This document shows, in pieces, positions 8,201 to 17,648 of a stretch of DNA of 64,000 bases; the first letter of the stretch is position 1, and each line of letters starts with the position of its first letter. The notes below the pieces were generated by a model. It was not told the DNA's origin. It saw only the letters and a list, made by a program, of their open reading frames with translations, and searched no databases. The position numbers and the translations under genes were made by a program. Origin of the DNA: an uncultured Prevotellaceae bacterium. Its GTDB lineage: Bacteria > Bacteroidota > Bacteroidia > Bacteroidales > Bacteroidaceae. Location: contig OMXV01000005.1 of NCBI GenBank assembly GCA_900315075.1, positions 1 to 64,000 on the forward strand. Reading direction: 5' to 3'.

Positions 8201-8400
8201 TATAGGTGTGTTCTATAAATTACCACCGTTGGGATACACAAATGTAAACGCCTGACGTTTTGTCATCTTTCTGGTTTCTTGCTGTGCATACTGCCAGTTC
8301 CTTCGGTCACATAGCCCGCTATGCTCCCTCATCAACTGACACTCTGCTCACGCAATTAACTCAGAAATCTGACAAAGCTAATTTATAGAACCCACCTATA
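8201..8400. mobile_element. 200-bp long-hairpin, MITE-like element
   Basis: Terminal 22-bp inverted repeats at 8201-8222 and 8379-8400 match at 21 of 22 positions. Moving inward, TTTTGTCATCTTTCTG (about 8258-8273) is the imperfect reverse complement of CAGAAATCTGACAAAG (8362-8377), and further inward segments also pair. The tip is CATAGCCCGCTATG. The whole element can therefore fold as one long imperfect hairpin. It begins and ends with TATA, so a TA target duplication flanking TAGGTG...CACCTA ends is possible. It encodes no protein. No second copy is present in this window. Confidence 0.6.
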
Positions 8401-8573
8401 GTGATTTCTTCTTATTATTCAGATGTTGATGTGTTTGTCTTAATATAGGCGATGGGCTTTTGCTTATTTTGGTAAGTCATTGGTTAAAAAATAATAAAAG
8501 AATAGAAGTACCTATATTATAAACAGAGGAAAATTGTAATTTTGAAAATTGAAATACAGTTTATGTTGAAGTT

Positions 8574-11500
8574 ATGGCAAAGATATTTACTCCATCAGTA
8601 TTTCTGAAAGAAAAGAAACTTCGCGAAATACCCGTGGAGAAAGAACTTCTGGCTAAGTTTAAGGAAGCTCTTTCTAATCATTTGCCACCAAAACCTGACG
8701 ATGACCCTGAGTCGAACTATTCGGACAATGTAGTGGCTTTGCTCCAAGATACGTTCTATAAGGGCAAGAATAAGATTGCGCAAAAGAAAGGAGTGAATAC
8801 GGATCTGAATATCTTTGCCGACAACACAACCTCTTCGCTACCAGTGGTTATGATAGAGATGAAGAAACCCTCGGAGAAACGCGACATGCCTTCGAAGAAG
8901 AACCTTAATAGCAAAGCACTTCATGAACTTATTCTCTATTATTTGACTGAATTAGAAGGAAAAGACCATAACAACGATATTCGGTATCTTATAGCCTCGA
9001 ATGGTTACGACTGGTTTGTTTTCGAAGAAACTATGTTCCGTAGGTTTTTCACTACAAAGAAATATTTGCAGGAATACAGGAAAGTGAATCCTGTAAGTCC
9101 CACTCTCTTCAAAGAGAAAACCAAGGAATTCTATGAGTACGTGGCAAAGGAATTGGAAGGTCTGGCAGATGAAATGTCATGCATCTATTTTTCGCTTGAA
9201 AGTTGGGATAAGATGAGCAATCTGAAACTTTCAAATATCTGTAGGCTTCTTTCTCCCTATTTCCTCCTTGGCAAGCGTCGCCGCGATGCTAATGACATGA
9301 ACGATGACTTTTACAAGGAGTTACTTTACATCATAGGACTTGAAGAAAAGAGCGAAAAAGGGAATGTCATTATTCAGAGAATACCCAAGGAACACCGTGA
9401 AGCTGGATCACTCATAGAGTGTACTCTGTCGTGGTTAGTAGCTCATGACGAACTTTCAGAGGATGAGAAATATGATGCAGCCTTAGAGTTGGTGCTGACA
9501 TGGGTAAATCGTTTGCTGTTCATCAAACTTGTGGAGTCGCAAGTGGTCAGTTTCAATTCATGGGAGGAACGAGAGAAATATAACTTTTTTAACGAAGAAA
9601 AAATATCGAATTTTCGCCACATTGACGACCTCTTCTTCAAAGTACTGGCTCTTCCTAAGGAGAATCGTGATGAAGATGTAAAGAATCAATTCCCTGATGT
9701 ACCCTACCTGAACAGTAAATTGTTTGAGTGTTCTTATCTTGAGCGTCACCTTAATACTAAGATTTCCTTCCTGAAAGTATTGAAGATGAAACCCTACAAG
9801 GACACTGCTATCACTGACGGTGCTGGTAGAAAGATAAAAGAAAAACTTGACAATATTAGCTATCTAATAGCTTTCCTGGCAAAATACAACTTTGGTGAGG
9901 CAAGAAAAGATGACACCCGAGAACTGATTAATGCTTCTGTGCTTGGAAAGATCTTCGAGAAAATAAATGGCTATAAGGATGGCGCGGTGTTCACGCCTGC
10001 TTCCATTACAAATTTCATCTGCAAGGAAACACTTGAGCGTACAGTCGTTGATAAACTCAATGCACGGTTGGGGTGCCTGTGTCAGAATCTTCAGGAGTTA
10101 AAAGGATACCTACCATCATACGGATTACGTCGGGCGAGTGATACAATCAATGAACTCCGTGTGTGCGACCCTGCTGTGGGTAGTGGCCATTTCCTTGTTT
10201 CGGCTCTTAATCGTTTAGTTGCCATCAAGGCAGAACTTGGCGTACTCTTGGACGAGAACGACCAACCCTTGACGTTAAGCTACAACATAAGTGTCAGTGA
10301 GGATGATGAACTGGAGGTGAAACGTGGTAATCAGTATTTCACATATAAGAGAGATGTTGACGAACTGACTCGTATCCAGAAGGCTCTTTTCCAAGAGAAG
10401 ACAGCAATCATAGAGCATTGCCTTTTTGGGGTCGATATTAATCCCAAGTCTGTGGATATCTGCCAGCTCCGCCTGTGGATAGAATTACTCAAGAATGCCT
10501 ATTATGATGGTGAAGAGCTTGTGACACTCCCCAACATCGACATCAATATCAAGCAAGGAGACAGTTTGCTTCACTCCCTGCCACTCTCAGCCGATATCAC
10601 GGGCATACTGAAGAAGAAATATTTTTCCATCAGTACCTATAAGGAGGTAAACACCAAATATAAGACAGCCAACAAGTCAAGACGCAAGGAATACGACCAT
10701 ATACTGAAAAACATACAGCAAGAACTTTATTATATTGCCAACGATAAGAGTGACCGCTTGTATAAAAAGAGAGAAACGCTGGCGGCTAAACTGAGTAAAC
10801 TCGGTTTCATCGGTTACGTTAACCCTCTCTTTCATCATGAGGACATTGCCGACGAGCATACTCAGATAATGGTTGACAAAATTGCTGCCGACTTGGAGAA
10901 GATTAACGCCCAAATCCGAGAACGTGAACAGATATATAGCAACGCATTTGAATGGCGATATATGTTCCCAGATATTCTTGCAGATGATGGAAGCTTTGTA
11001 GGTTTCGATTGCATCATTGGCAACCCTCCTTATATCCAGTTGCAAGCAATGAAACGTGTGGCTGACGAGTATGAAAAGAAAGGCTATGCGTCGTTCACTC
11101 GCATGGGCGATATCTGTGTGCTCTTCTATGAATGGTGTATGAGTCTGCTTCGCAAGGGGGGCTATCTGACTTTCATCACCACCAACTCATGGATGCGGGC
11201 TGACTATGGAAAAAAACTTCAGAAGTTTCTTGAAAGCAGTGACATAAACCCCATGATGCTGTTTGATTTCTTTACTTTCCAGGTGTTCCGCGATGTTACT
11301 ATCCGCACAAATATCATGATGCTTCAAAAAGCAGAAAACCAAAACAAGCTGATGTATTGTACGGTTGAGAATAATAAGGAGTTTAAGTTGAAGGATGTAG
11401 GCAAGTTCTATAGAGAGAATAAGAAAGATTATTCATTTGCCGGCAGAACATCATGGGTGTTCCTTGATGAAGAGAAAGAAGAGATAAAAACATTCGTAAG

Positions 11501-12398
11501 TAATCAGGGCGTGGCACTTGACAATTTAGCATGGTCTTTGAGAATCAATCGTGGCGTACCAACTGGATTAAACGATGCATTTTGGATTAATCATAATGAA
11601 TATCAATTCATCTCAGGACAAGACCCTAAGAGTGCAGATATTATAAAGCCCATGCTACGAGGAAGGAATATTGATACGTATATGTATAAATGGGATGATC
11701 TCTATTTAATTTGTACTTTCCCTTCACAAAATTATAATATAGAAGATTATCCTGCCATTAAGAATCATTTGCTCTCATATGCTAAAAGAAAACTAATAGA
11801 GAAGGGGTATAAATGGGTGGTTGATGATTACTTGGAGGAATTCTGTCTTAAAAAATTGCAACAAACGGGTAAGGAGATTATCATCAATGGAGAGAAAATC
11901 TTCTTCTCGGCTTCACAATGTGAAAAGGCCAGAAAAAAAACGGATAATGACTGGTTTGAGACCCAAGACTCTATCAGTTTCCATGCAGATTTCGCTAAAA
12001 AGAAAATCATCTATCCTAACCAAACAACCCATCTGAGTTTTTATTTGGATACTGAAGGGTTCTATATCAACCAAAAAGCATATATGATAGTGGGTGAACA
12101 TTTAGGATACTTGACGGCTTTCTTCAATTCTGCACTTTTCAGTTATTGTTTCACGGACATTTTTCCTATTATTCAAGGGGCTGGGCGAGAAATGAATAAG
12201 AGTATCTTCAAGCGTATCCCTGTCAAAGATGTCACAGATGAAGAGGATGCCGAATACGAGCGCAGAGTGATAGAAATCCAGCTGATGAAACGAAAAGGAC
12301 TGCCAACCAATGAGAAAGAACATGAACTGGACTTGATGATTCTTGCCCACTATGGCATCACAGAGCCGGAAAAACAAAAAATAGTACTTTCATCGTAA
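8574..12398 (+). CDS. Single-chain restriction enzyme/N6-adenine methyltransferase (type IIG/IIL-like)
   Basis: A 1274-residue protein that should both cut and methylate DNA. The N-terminal region has a PD-(D/E)xK-like nuclease pattern: Asp in GVNTDLNIF (about 73-81) and IEMKK (about 94-98). The methyltransferase core has motif I DPAVGSGHFLV (about 532-542, S-adenosylmethionine binding) and motif IV GNPPYIQL (about 815-822, catalytic NPPY of adenine methylases). About 270 residues separate the two motifs, as in Eco57I-like enzymes. The C-terminal ~400 residues resemble a TaqI-type target-recognition domain. No separate specificity or helicase gene is nearby, so it may act alone. The gene is visibly more AT-rich than its neighbours and interrupts the uxaB-uxuBA region, consistent with horizontal gain. 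A BREX/PglX-like protein was considered, but no BREX neighbours are present. Confidence 0.88.
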   Translation: MAKIFTPSVFLKEKKLREIPVEKELLAKFKEALSNHLPPKPDDDPESNYSDNVVALLQDTFYKGKNKIAQKKGVNTDLNIFADNTTSSLPVVMIEMKKPSEKRDMPSKKNLNSKALHELILYYLTELEGKDHNNDIRYLIASNGYDWFVFEETMFRRFFTTKKYLQEYRKVNPVSPTLFKEKTKEFYEYVAKELEGLADEMSCIYFSLESWDKMSNLKLSNICRLLSPYFLLGKRRRDANDMNDDFYKELLYIIGLEEKSEKGNVIIQRIPKEHREAGSLIECTLSWLVAHDELSEDEKYDAALELVLTWVNRLLFIKLVESQVVSFNSWEEREKYNFFNEEKISNFRHIDDLFFKVLALPKENRDEDVKNQFPDVPYLNSKLFECSYLERHLNTKISFLKVLKMKPYKDTAITDGAGRKIKEKLDNISYLIAFLAKYNFGEARKDDTRELINASVLGKIFEKINGYKDGAVFTPASITNFICKETLERTVVDKLNARLGCLCQNLQELKGYLPSYGLRRASDTINELRVCDPAVGSGHFLVSALNRLVAIKAELGVLLDENDQPLTLSYNISVSEDDELEVKRGNQYFTYKRDVDELTRIQKALFQEKTAIIEHCLFGVDINPKSVDICQLRLWIELLKNAYYDGEELVTLPNIDINIKQGDSLLHSLPLSADITGILKKKYFSISTYKEVNTKYKTANKSRRKEYDHILKNIQQELYYIANDKSDRLYKKRETLAAKLSKLGFIGYVNPLFHHEDIADEHTQIMVDKIAADLEKINAQIREREQIYSNAFEWRYMFPDILADDGSFVGFDCIIGNPPYIQLQAMKRVADEYEKKGYASFTRMGDICVLFYEWCMSLLRKGGYLTFITTNSWMRADYGKKLQKFLESSDINPMMLFDFFTFQVFRDVTIRTNIMMLQKAENQNKLMYCTVENNKEFKLKDVGKFYRENKKDYSFAGRTSWVFLDEEKEEIKTFVSNQGVALDNLAWSLRINRGVPTGLNDAFWINHNEYQFISGQDPKSADIIKPMLRGRNIDTYMYKWDDLYLICTFPSQNYNIEDYPAIKNHLLSYAKRKLIEKGYKWVVDDYLEEFCLKKLQQTGKEIIINGEKIFFSASQCEKARKKTDNDWFETQDSISFHADFAKKKIIYPNQTTHLSFYLDTEGFYINQKAYMIVGEHLGYLTAFFNSALFSYCFTDIFPIIQGAGREMNKSIFKRIPVKDVTDEEDAEYERRVIEIQLMKRKGLPTNEKEHELDLMILAHYGITEPEKQKIVLSS

Positions 12399-12456
12399 CA
12401 TTTTTCTTTTTTGTGGCATCAGACTAAGTAAGGAAACATGTCTCTTATTGTGTTAT

Positions 12457-12495
12457 CCATAAAATCCCAGACAAACAGTTTTGTTGTCTGGGATT
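12457..12495 (-). terminator. Terminator after uxuB
   Basis: A 12-bp perfect stem (12463-12474 with 12484-12495, core TCCCAGACAA) and 9-nt loop. On the minus strand it is followed by TTTTATGG, so it most likely terminates uxuAB. It lies between convergent gene ends. Confidence 0.7.
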
Positions 12496-12528
12496 ATCAT
12501 CTAAAGAGCCTTTTCAAGGCTGAGATTT

Positions 12529-14115
12529 TTATCTTCTCTTCACATACTTGTGCAATGTTGCACGCACGGCACCGGGGCCGGCATAGAGTTCCTTGACCAT
12601 GCCCTCAATTTGTGGGCCGAGGCCAGCTTCGTAGAGGTCGAGGCCAAAGACATCGGCACGGCTGTAGAGTTGGCGCAGGCAACTGTAGTCTTGGTCGGCC
12701 TTACCAATCTCCAATGGGGCGACAATGGCCTGAAGTTCTGCCAGCAGTGGGTCGGGGGATGGCTCAAAGGATGAGCCATCGTCTTTGATTCCTTTCAGGT
12801 AGCGAGCATATCCAGCTAATGTCAGCGGGATGAGCTGTAGGTTGCTCATGTCGAGGCCGCGGGCAATGTATTTTTTGATGGTCTCGCCGAAGCGAATGGG
12901 GAGTTTCTGACTGGTGTCCATGGCGATTCGCTGAGGAGCATCGGGCATGAACGGATTGGGCAGACGACGATTGATAACGGCACCGATAAATTCGTAGGGA
13001 TTGAGCACACCGGGGTCGGTGACCACAGGCATGGCTTCCATATATCCAATTTTCTGAATGAAGGCGCGAAGGTCATCATCGGCCATCTCGGCGGATATCA
13101 ATGTGTAGCCAAGCATACAGCCATAGATTGACATAGCGGTATGAAGTGGGTTGAGGCAGGTGGTCACTTTCATCGTCTCCACCTTGTCAACGGTCTCACG
13201 GGTGGTATAGAGTGCACCGCCGAGGTCGAGTGGGGGACGGCCATTGGTGTAGTTGTCTTCGATGACGAGATATTGCACTTCTTCAGCATTCACGAAGGGA
13301 GCTGTGAATGTATGTTTCTCTGTCTCGATGTAGTCGTTGTCCTCAAAACCATCGGCAGCAAGCATCTCCTTCACTTTCTCGTGTGGGCGAGGAGTGATTT
13401 TGTCAATCATTGACCAGGGGAAGGTTATCTTAGTTTCGTCTTTCAGATAATCAAGGAAATGAGCTGTCACAAGACCGTCTTTCACCCAGCGTTCTGCGTA
13501 TGCAAAGACACCTGCTTTCACCTTGTCGCCATTGTGCGAGCAGTTGTCCATACTCTGCACGGTGAGAGGCAGCTGACCGGCCTGGAAACGTTCATAGAGT
13601 AGGGCGGTCACTTTGCCCATGGCAAACATTGGAGTGAGACCGCGGGCGAGGTCTGCCTCATTGTAGGTATAGCCTTTTTCGGTGATGGTAAACGAAATCA
13701 TTTGCAGCGAGGGATTGCGGAAGATTTCCACCAATCGCTGCCAGTCGTTGAACTGATAGTCGGCTTTCAAGGCTTCAGTCACAGAGGCTATGACTTTTTT
13801 CTCGATGGTGCCTGATGACTGGAGGCTGACCAACAGCGAGAGGTTATTGTATGGTGTGTAGGCTTTGTCGATGACCTCAAAGTCGAATGTCTCGGCCACA
13901 ATCACACCACGGTCGTATTTTCCAGTGTTCAGCGCATCGTTAAGGATAGCAGCGGGGAAAGCACGGAAAATGTTGCCACCGCCAAAGTGTACCCATGTGG
14001 GTTCGTCGTGAGTCTTCTTTACCACGGCTTCCCTATCAAACTTTGGAAGCTGATAACCTTTGGCTTCCCATTCTTGGGCATTAAACTGCCCAGAAAGAAT
14101 ATCTGTTAATTTCAT
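12529..14115 (-). CDS. uxuB: D-fructuronate reductase / mannonate oxidoreductase
   Basis: NAD-dependent mannitol dehydrogenase-family enzyme converting D-fructuronate to D-mannonate in glucuronate breakdown. The chosen start is the ATG at 14115 (MKLTDILSGQF), giving 528 residues; an in-frame ATG at 14148 adds a tail (MFNLNRKYIYH) that lies in AT-rich leader and looks non-coding. The Rossmann segment is VHFGGGNIFRAF near residue 42. Length is a little above E. coli UxuB (486). It is downstream of uxuA with a 74-base gap, so the two are probably one operon. It is distinct from UxaB in the same window, so both epimeric branches are present. Confidence 0.88.
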   Translation of the reverse strand: MKLTDILSGQFNAQEWEAKGYQLPKFDREAVVKKTHDEPTWVHFGGGNIFRAFPAAILNDALNTGKYDRGVIVAETFDFEVIDKAYTPYNNLSLLVSLQSSGTIEKKVIASVTEALKADYQFNDWQRLVEIFRNPSLQMISFTITEKGYTYNEADLARGLTPMFAMGKVTALLYERFQAGQLPLTVQSMDNCSHNGDKVKAGVFAYAERWVKDGLVTAHFLDYLKDETKITFPWSMIDKITPRPHEKVKEMLAADGFEDNDYIETEKHTFTAPFVNAEEVQYLVIEDNYTNGRPPLDLGGALYTTRETVDKVETMKVTTCLNPLHTAMSIYGCMLGYTLISAEMADDDLRAFIQKIGYMEAMPVVTDPGVLNPYEFIGAVINRRLPNPFMPDAPQRIAMDTSQKLPIRFGETIKKYIARGLDMSNLQLIPLTLAGYARYLKGIKDDGSSFEPSPDPLLAELQAIVAPLEIGKADQDYSCLRQLYSRADVFGLDLYEAGLGPQIEGMVKELYAGPGAVRATLHKYVKRR

Positions 14116-14141
14116 GTGATATATATATTTACGGTTTAAAT

Positions 14142-14170
14142 TGAACACAGAGACTCAAAGACACAGAGGC
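14142..14170. repeat. ACACAGAG/ACACAGAGGC phrase
   Basis: The uxuA-uxuB gap contains AACACAGAGACTCAAAG followed by ACACAGAGGC, the same low-complexity family as 6439-6475 and 18399-18424. Confidence 0.6.
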
Positions 14171-14189
14171 TTCTTATTGCCTAATTGTA

Positions 14190-15422
14190 TCAGTCGAAGA
14201 ACCCCGGTTGTTTGTATTCTATGCCTAATTCACGGTCAACAGTGGCGAGGATACCCTGTACTTGTCCTAAAGCAAACATACGGCCAAGGAATGAATAGCC
14301 TGCGTTGTAGCCTTTCGTCTCGTCGCCGAGCATGGTCATACCATGGTCCACGCGCATGGGAAGGTCTGGGTTTTCTTTTTCAAAGATGCGTGCCAGTTCC
14401 ACAATGTCGGCACGGCCACCGAGATGTGATGCTTCGGTGAAGTCGCCATTGGGGAATATGTGGCAGCTGCGCAGATGTACGAAGTGTGTGCGCGGAGCAA
14501 ATTTCTTGGCCATTTCCACCACATTGTTGTAAGCACCGGCAGAGAGAGAACCAGCACAGAAAGTCAGACCATTGTGCTTGTTGGGAACAGCATCGAGGAA
14601 CCATTGGATATCTTCTTCTGTGCGGACGATACGAGGCAGACCTAATATTTCGATAGGTGGGTCGTCGGGATGCACGCACATGTTCATGCCACATTCCTCG
14701 CAAGTGGGCATGATGGCTTCCAGAAAGTATTTCATATTGGCGCGCAACTGTGCTTTGTCGATGCCTTTGTAGAGGTCAAGGAAATCGCGGAATTTTTGTA
14801 TGGGGGCTTCATCGTTCTCGCTGAAATTGCCCGATACGAAACCTTGTGTTTTGATGATGATATTCTCTACAAGTTTGTGCTCCATCTCGGGAGTCATCGT
14901 CTTTGCTAACTCGTCGGCCTCGGCCAGTACGTCGCGACCTTGTCCAACACCTGCAGGGAACTCAAACTGCGCCCATTCCTCACGTGCAGCGGCACGTTTC
15001 AGGATGTAGATGTCGAAATAGGCAAATTCGGCATAGTTGAAATAGAGGTTGCTCGAGCCATTGGGATTTTCGTGTAGCAGGTCGGTGCGTGCCCAGTCGA
15101 GCACGGGCATAAAGTTGTAGCAGATAGTGTGGATGCCCTCTGCTGACAGGTTGCGGAGACTTTCCTTATAGACTTCTATCTGCTCGTCGCGGTCGGGGCC
15201 ACCATATTTGATGGTCTCAACCACTGGCAGCGACTCCACAACGCTCCAGCGCATGCCGTAACTTTCAATATACTCACGCAGGTCGCGTATTTTCTCTCTT
15301 GTCCATACCTCTCCAAGAGGCACATCGTGTAAGGCTGTGACGATACCCTCGACGCCAATCTGGCGAAGCATTGCCAGGGTGATTTTATCGTTCTTGCCAA
15401 ACCATCTCCATGTTCTTTCCAT
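14190..15422 (-). CDS. uxuA: Mannonate dehydratase
   Basis: Dehydrates D-mannonate to 2-keto-3-deoxygluconate, the step after UxuB, in the cytoplasm. The 410-residue length fits (E. coli 394). MERTWRWFGKND at the N-terminus and the conserved stretches VVESLPVVETIK, HPDDPP (about 251-256) and VDHGMTMLGDE (about 366-376) are characteristic; the Cys/His/Asp metal site falls in these. It is first in a two-gene operon with uxuB. A TATCTTTG -7 box is found 42 bases upstream. Confidence 0.95.
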   Translation of the reverse strand: MERTWRWFGKNDKITLAMLRQIGVEGIVTALHDVPLGEVWTREKIRDLREYIESYGMRWSVVESLPVVETIKYGGPDRDEQIEVYKESLRNLSAEGIHTICYNFMPVLDWARTDLLHENPNGSSNLYFNYAEFAYFDIYILKRAAAREEWAQFEFPAGVGQGRDVLAEADELAKTMTPEMEHKLVENIIIKTQGFVSGNFSENDEAPIQKFRDFLDLYKGIDKAQLRANMKYFLEAIMPTCEECGMNMCVHPDDPPIEILGLPRIVRTEEDIQWFLDAVPNKHNGLTFCAGSLSAGAYNNVVEMAKKFAPRTHFVHLRSCHIFPNGDFTEASHLGGRADIVELARIFEKENPDLPMRVDHGMTMLGDETKGYNAGYSFLGRMFALGQVQGILATVDRELGIEYKQPGFFD

Positions 15423-15463
15423 ATAATATTATTAATAATGTGATGTTTTACATAATCTTCATG

Positions 15464-15471
15464 CAAAGATA
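15464..15471 (-). promoter_or_regulatory. -7 box of uxuA
   Basis: On the minus strand this reads TATCTTTG, an exact match to TAnnTTTG, 42 bases upstream of the uxuA ATG. A -33 TTTG at normal spacing is not evident. Confidence 0.45.
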
Positions 15472-15523
15472 GTGATTTTTTTGATTAAGAGAGTGAAAAA
15501 TGCAATTCTTTTGTTTTTCAAGT

Positions 15524-15572
15524 CGAAAAAATAAGAAAGAGGATGTACCCTCATAGGTTCATCCTCTTTCTT
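15524..15572 (-). terminator. rpsA intrinsic terminator
   Basis: A 13-bp perfect stem (15533-15545 with 15560-15572, arm AAGAAAGAGGATG) plus inner pairs. On the minus strand it is followed by TATTTTTTCG, a strong rho-independent terminator 20 bases after the rpsA stop. Confidence 0.9.
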
Positions 15573-15592
15573 GTGTATGTCGAATAAATTGA

Positions 15593-17368
15593 TTATTCGC
15601 CTGACTCCATCTTTGCTTTCAGAGCTGCAAGAGCGTCCAAGTCGCCGAGTGTTGTACCACCGGGAGCGTTGGTAGCTGCTGCGGGAGCCTCCTCAGCCTT
15701 AGTGGCAGAGTGCTTGCGGGGAGCCTTCTTCTCATCCTTCAGCTCCTCGAAGGTACGGCTGTGAGAAAGGATAATACGCTTGGTATCCTTCACAAACTCA
15801 ATTACCTTGAAGGGCAGTTCCTCACCCTGCTGGGCCTGGCTGCCATCCTCCTTGACAAGGTGCTTAGGTGTGGCAAAGCCTTCACCACCCTCGTTCAGGG
15901 CAATCACAGCGCCTCTGTCCATCAGCTCGGTAATCTTGCCAGTGTGTACAGAACCTGGAGTGTAGAGAGTCTCGTAGGTGTCCCAAGGATTCTCTTCGAG
16001 CTGCTTGTGGCCAAGGCTCAGACGACGGTTCTCCTTGTCGATTTCCAATACGACAACTTCAATCTCTGCACCAACCTGAGTGAAGTCGGATGGGTGCTTA
16101 ACCTTCTTGGTCCATGACAGGTCGCTGATGTGAATCAGACCGTCAACACCTTCCTCGAGTTCAACGAAGATACCGAAGTTGGTAAAGTTGCGAACCTTTG
16201 CGGTGTGTTTGGAACCGATAGGATATTTCTCCTCGATAGCCTCCCATGGGTCTTCCTTCAGTTGCTTGATACCGAGAGACATCTTGCGCTCCTCGCGGTC
16301 GAGGGTCAGGATCACAGCCTCGATTTCGTCGCCCACGTGCATGAACTCCTGAGCAGAACGCAGGTGCTGGCTCCAGCTCATTTCGCTCACGTGAATCAGA
16401 CCTTCTACACCTGGGGCAATCTCTACGAATGCTCCGTAATCGGCAATCACGACAACCTTGCCCTTCACGTGGTCGCCCACCTTCAGGTCTTGGTCGAGAG
16501 CATCCCATGGATGTGGAGTGAGTTGCTTCAGACCAAGGGCGATACGCTTCTTCTCATCATCGAAGTCAAGGATGACAACATTAATCTTCTGGTCGAGAGC
16601 AACAACCTCTTTAGGATCGCTTACGCGGCCCCAAGACAGGTCGGTGATGTGGATGAGTCCGTCAACACCGCCGAGGTCAACGAAGACACCGTAGGAGGTA
16701 ATGTTCTTAACGGTACCCTCAAGGATCTGACCCTTCTCGAGCTTGCTGATAATTTCTTTCTTCTGGGCCTCAAGCTCTGCCTCGATGAGAGCTTTGTGAG
16801 AGACAACCACGTTGCGGAACTCTTGGTTGATTTTCACAACCTTGAACTCCATGGTCTTGCCTACGAATACGTCGTAGTCGCGTATGGGATGAACGTCAAT
16901 CTGACTTCCTGGCAGGAAGGCCTCGATACCAAATACATCTACAATCATACCACCCTTTGTGCGGCACTTGATGTAACCGGTAATCACCTCCTCATTGTCA
17001 AGAGCGGCATTCACACGCTCCCAACTCTTGCTCAGACGTGCCTTCTTGTGTGAGAGAATCAGCTGACCTTTCTTGTCTTCCTGATTTTCTACATAAACCT
17101 CTACAATGTCGCCCACCTTGAGGTCGGGGTTGTAGCGGAATTCGCTGGCGGGAATAATACCGTCGCTCTTGTAACCAATGTTGACAACAACTTCTTTCTT
17201 GTCAAAAGAGATTACTTTGCCGTCAACGACCTGATGCTCGCTGACTTTGTTAAGTGTTTCGTCGTAGGCCTTCTCGAGGTCCTGCTTGCTGACGTTGTTG
17301 ATACTGCCCTGCTCGAACTCTTCCCAATTGAAGTCTTCAAGTGGCTGTACGTTTTTAAAGTTTGACAT
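15593..17368 (-). CDS. rpsA: 30S ribosomal protein S1
   Basis: RNA-binding ribosomal protein that helps place mRNA on the 30S subunit, important in Bacteroidota where Shine-Dalgarno sites are rare. 591 residues with six S1 domains starting at about residues 46, 130, 213, 298, 385 and 470; domains 3-5 carry the clear GLIH(I/V)S(D/E)LSW signature and the last is degenerate (GEGFATPKHLV). The acidic N-terminus (EDFNWEEFEQG) and an Ala-rich C-terminal linker are typical of the phylum. Single gene with its own terminator and a likely -7 box about 62 bases upstream. Confidence 0.97.
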   Translation of the reverse strand: MSNFKNVQPLEDFNWEEFEQGSINNVSKQDLEKAYDETLNKVSEHQVVDGKVISFDKKEVVVNIGYKSDGIIPASEFRYNPDLKVGDIVEVYVENQEDKKGQLILSHKKARLSKSWERVNAALDNEEVITGYIKCRTKGGMIVDVFGIEAFLPGSQIDVHPIRDYDVFVGKTMEFKVVKINQEFRNVVVSHKALIEAELEAQKKEIISKLEKGQILEGTVKNITSYGVFVDLGGVDGLIHITDLSWGRVSDPKEVVALDQKINVVILDFDDEKKRIALGLKQLTPHPWDALDQDLKVGDHVKGKVVVIADYGAFVEIAPGVEGLIHVSEMSWSQHLRSAQEFMHVGDEIEAVILTLDREERKMSLGIKQLKEDPWEAIEEKYPIGSKHTAKVRNFTNFGIFVELEEGVDGLIHISDLSWTKKVKHPSDFTQVGAEIEVVVLEIDKENRRLSLGHKQLEENPWDTYETLYTPGSVHTGKITELMDRGAVIALNEGGEGFATPKHLVKEDGSQAQQGEELPFKVIEFVKDTKRIILSHSRTFEELKDEKKAPRKHSATKAEEAPAAATNAPGGTTLGDLDALAALKAKMESGE

Positions 17369-17429
17369 AAAATGAATAAAAAATTAAATTAATAAAGTTT
17401 GACTTTATGGTTGTTTTTAAAATCGGGCA

Positions 17430-17437
17430 CAAAATTA
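17430..17437 (-). promoter_or_regulatory. Candidate -7 box of rpsA
   Basis: Minus-strand TAATTTTG matches TAnnTTTG. No good -33 box is visible at 19-21 bases. Confidence 0.35.
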
Positions 17438-17648
17438 CTAAATTTCAGCGACATAAAGCACATACTCACCTCTTTTTTCAAAAAAAACTATCACCTTCTG
17501 ATTACTTTAATGATTATTAACTAAGTTGAGAGTGGCAAGTATCGAGAGAATAGTCATGCTACTATCGAATGGTGTGTTTGCTGTGAAGACAAAACCGTAG
17601 CCAACGGAGAATGAAAAATATCCATTTTCAATCTTCAATTATGAATCC

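Larger units (their letters stand above)
7982..8573. other. 592-base gap: divergent promoters and a 200-bp hairpin element
   Basis: It holds the uxaB promoter (8031-8061, minus), a small inverted repeat TGCACC/GGTGCA (8171-8176 and 8189-8194), the 200-bp long-hairpin element (8201-8400) and the leader of the restriction-modification gene, including a TAATTTTG -7-like box at 8537-8544 (+ strand) without a clear -33 box. A minus-strand open frame at 7941-8195 overlaps the promoter and is not credible. Confidence 0.75.

Noticed and set aside
8574-12398. BREX (PglX) system
   Set aside because: The methylase resembles PglX in part, but no brxA/B/C or pglZ genes are adjacent and an N-terminal nuclease-like segment is present.
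16130-17053. 307-codon + strand frame opposite rpsA
   Set aside because: Antisense to the S1 domains; its apparent coding quality comes from the repeated S1 sequence.
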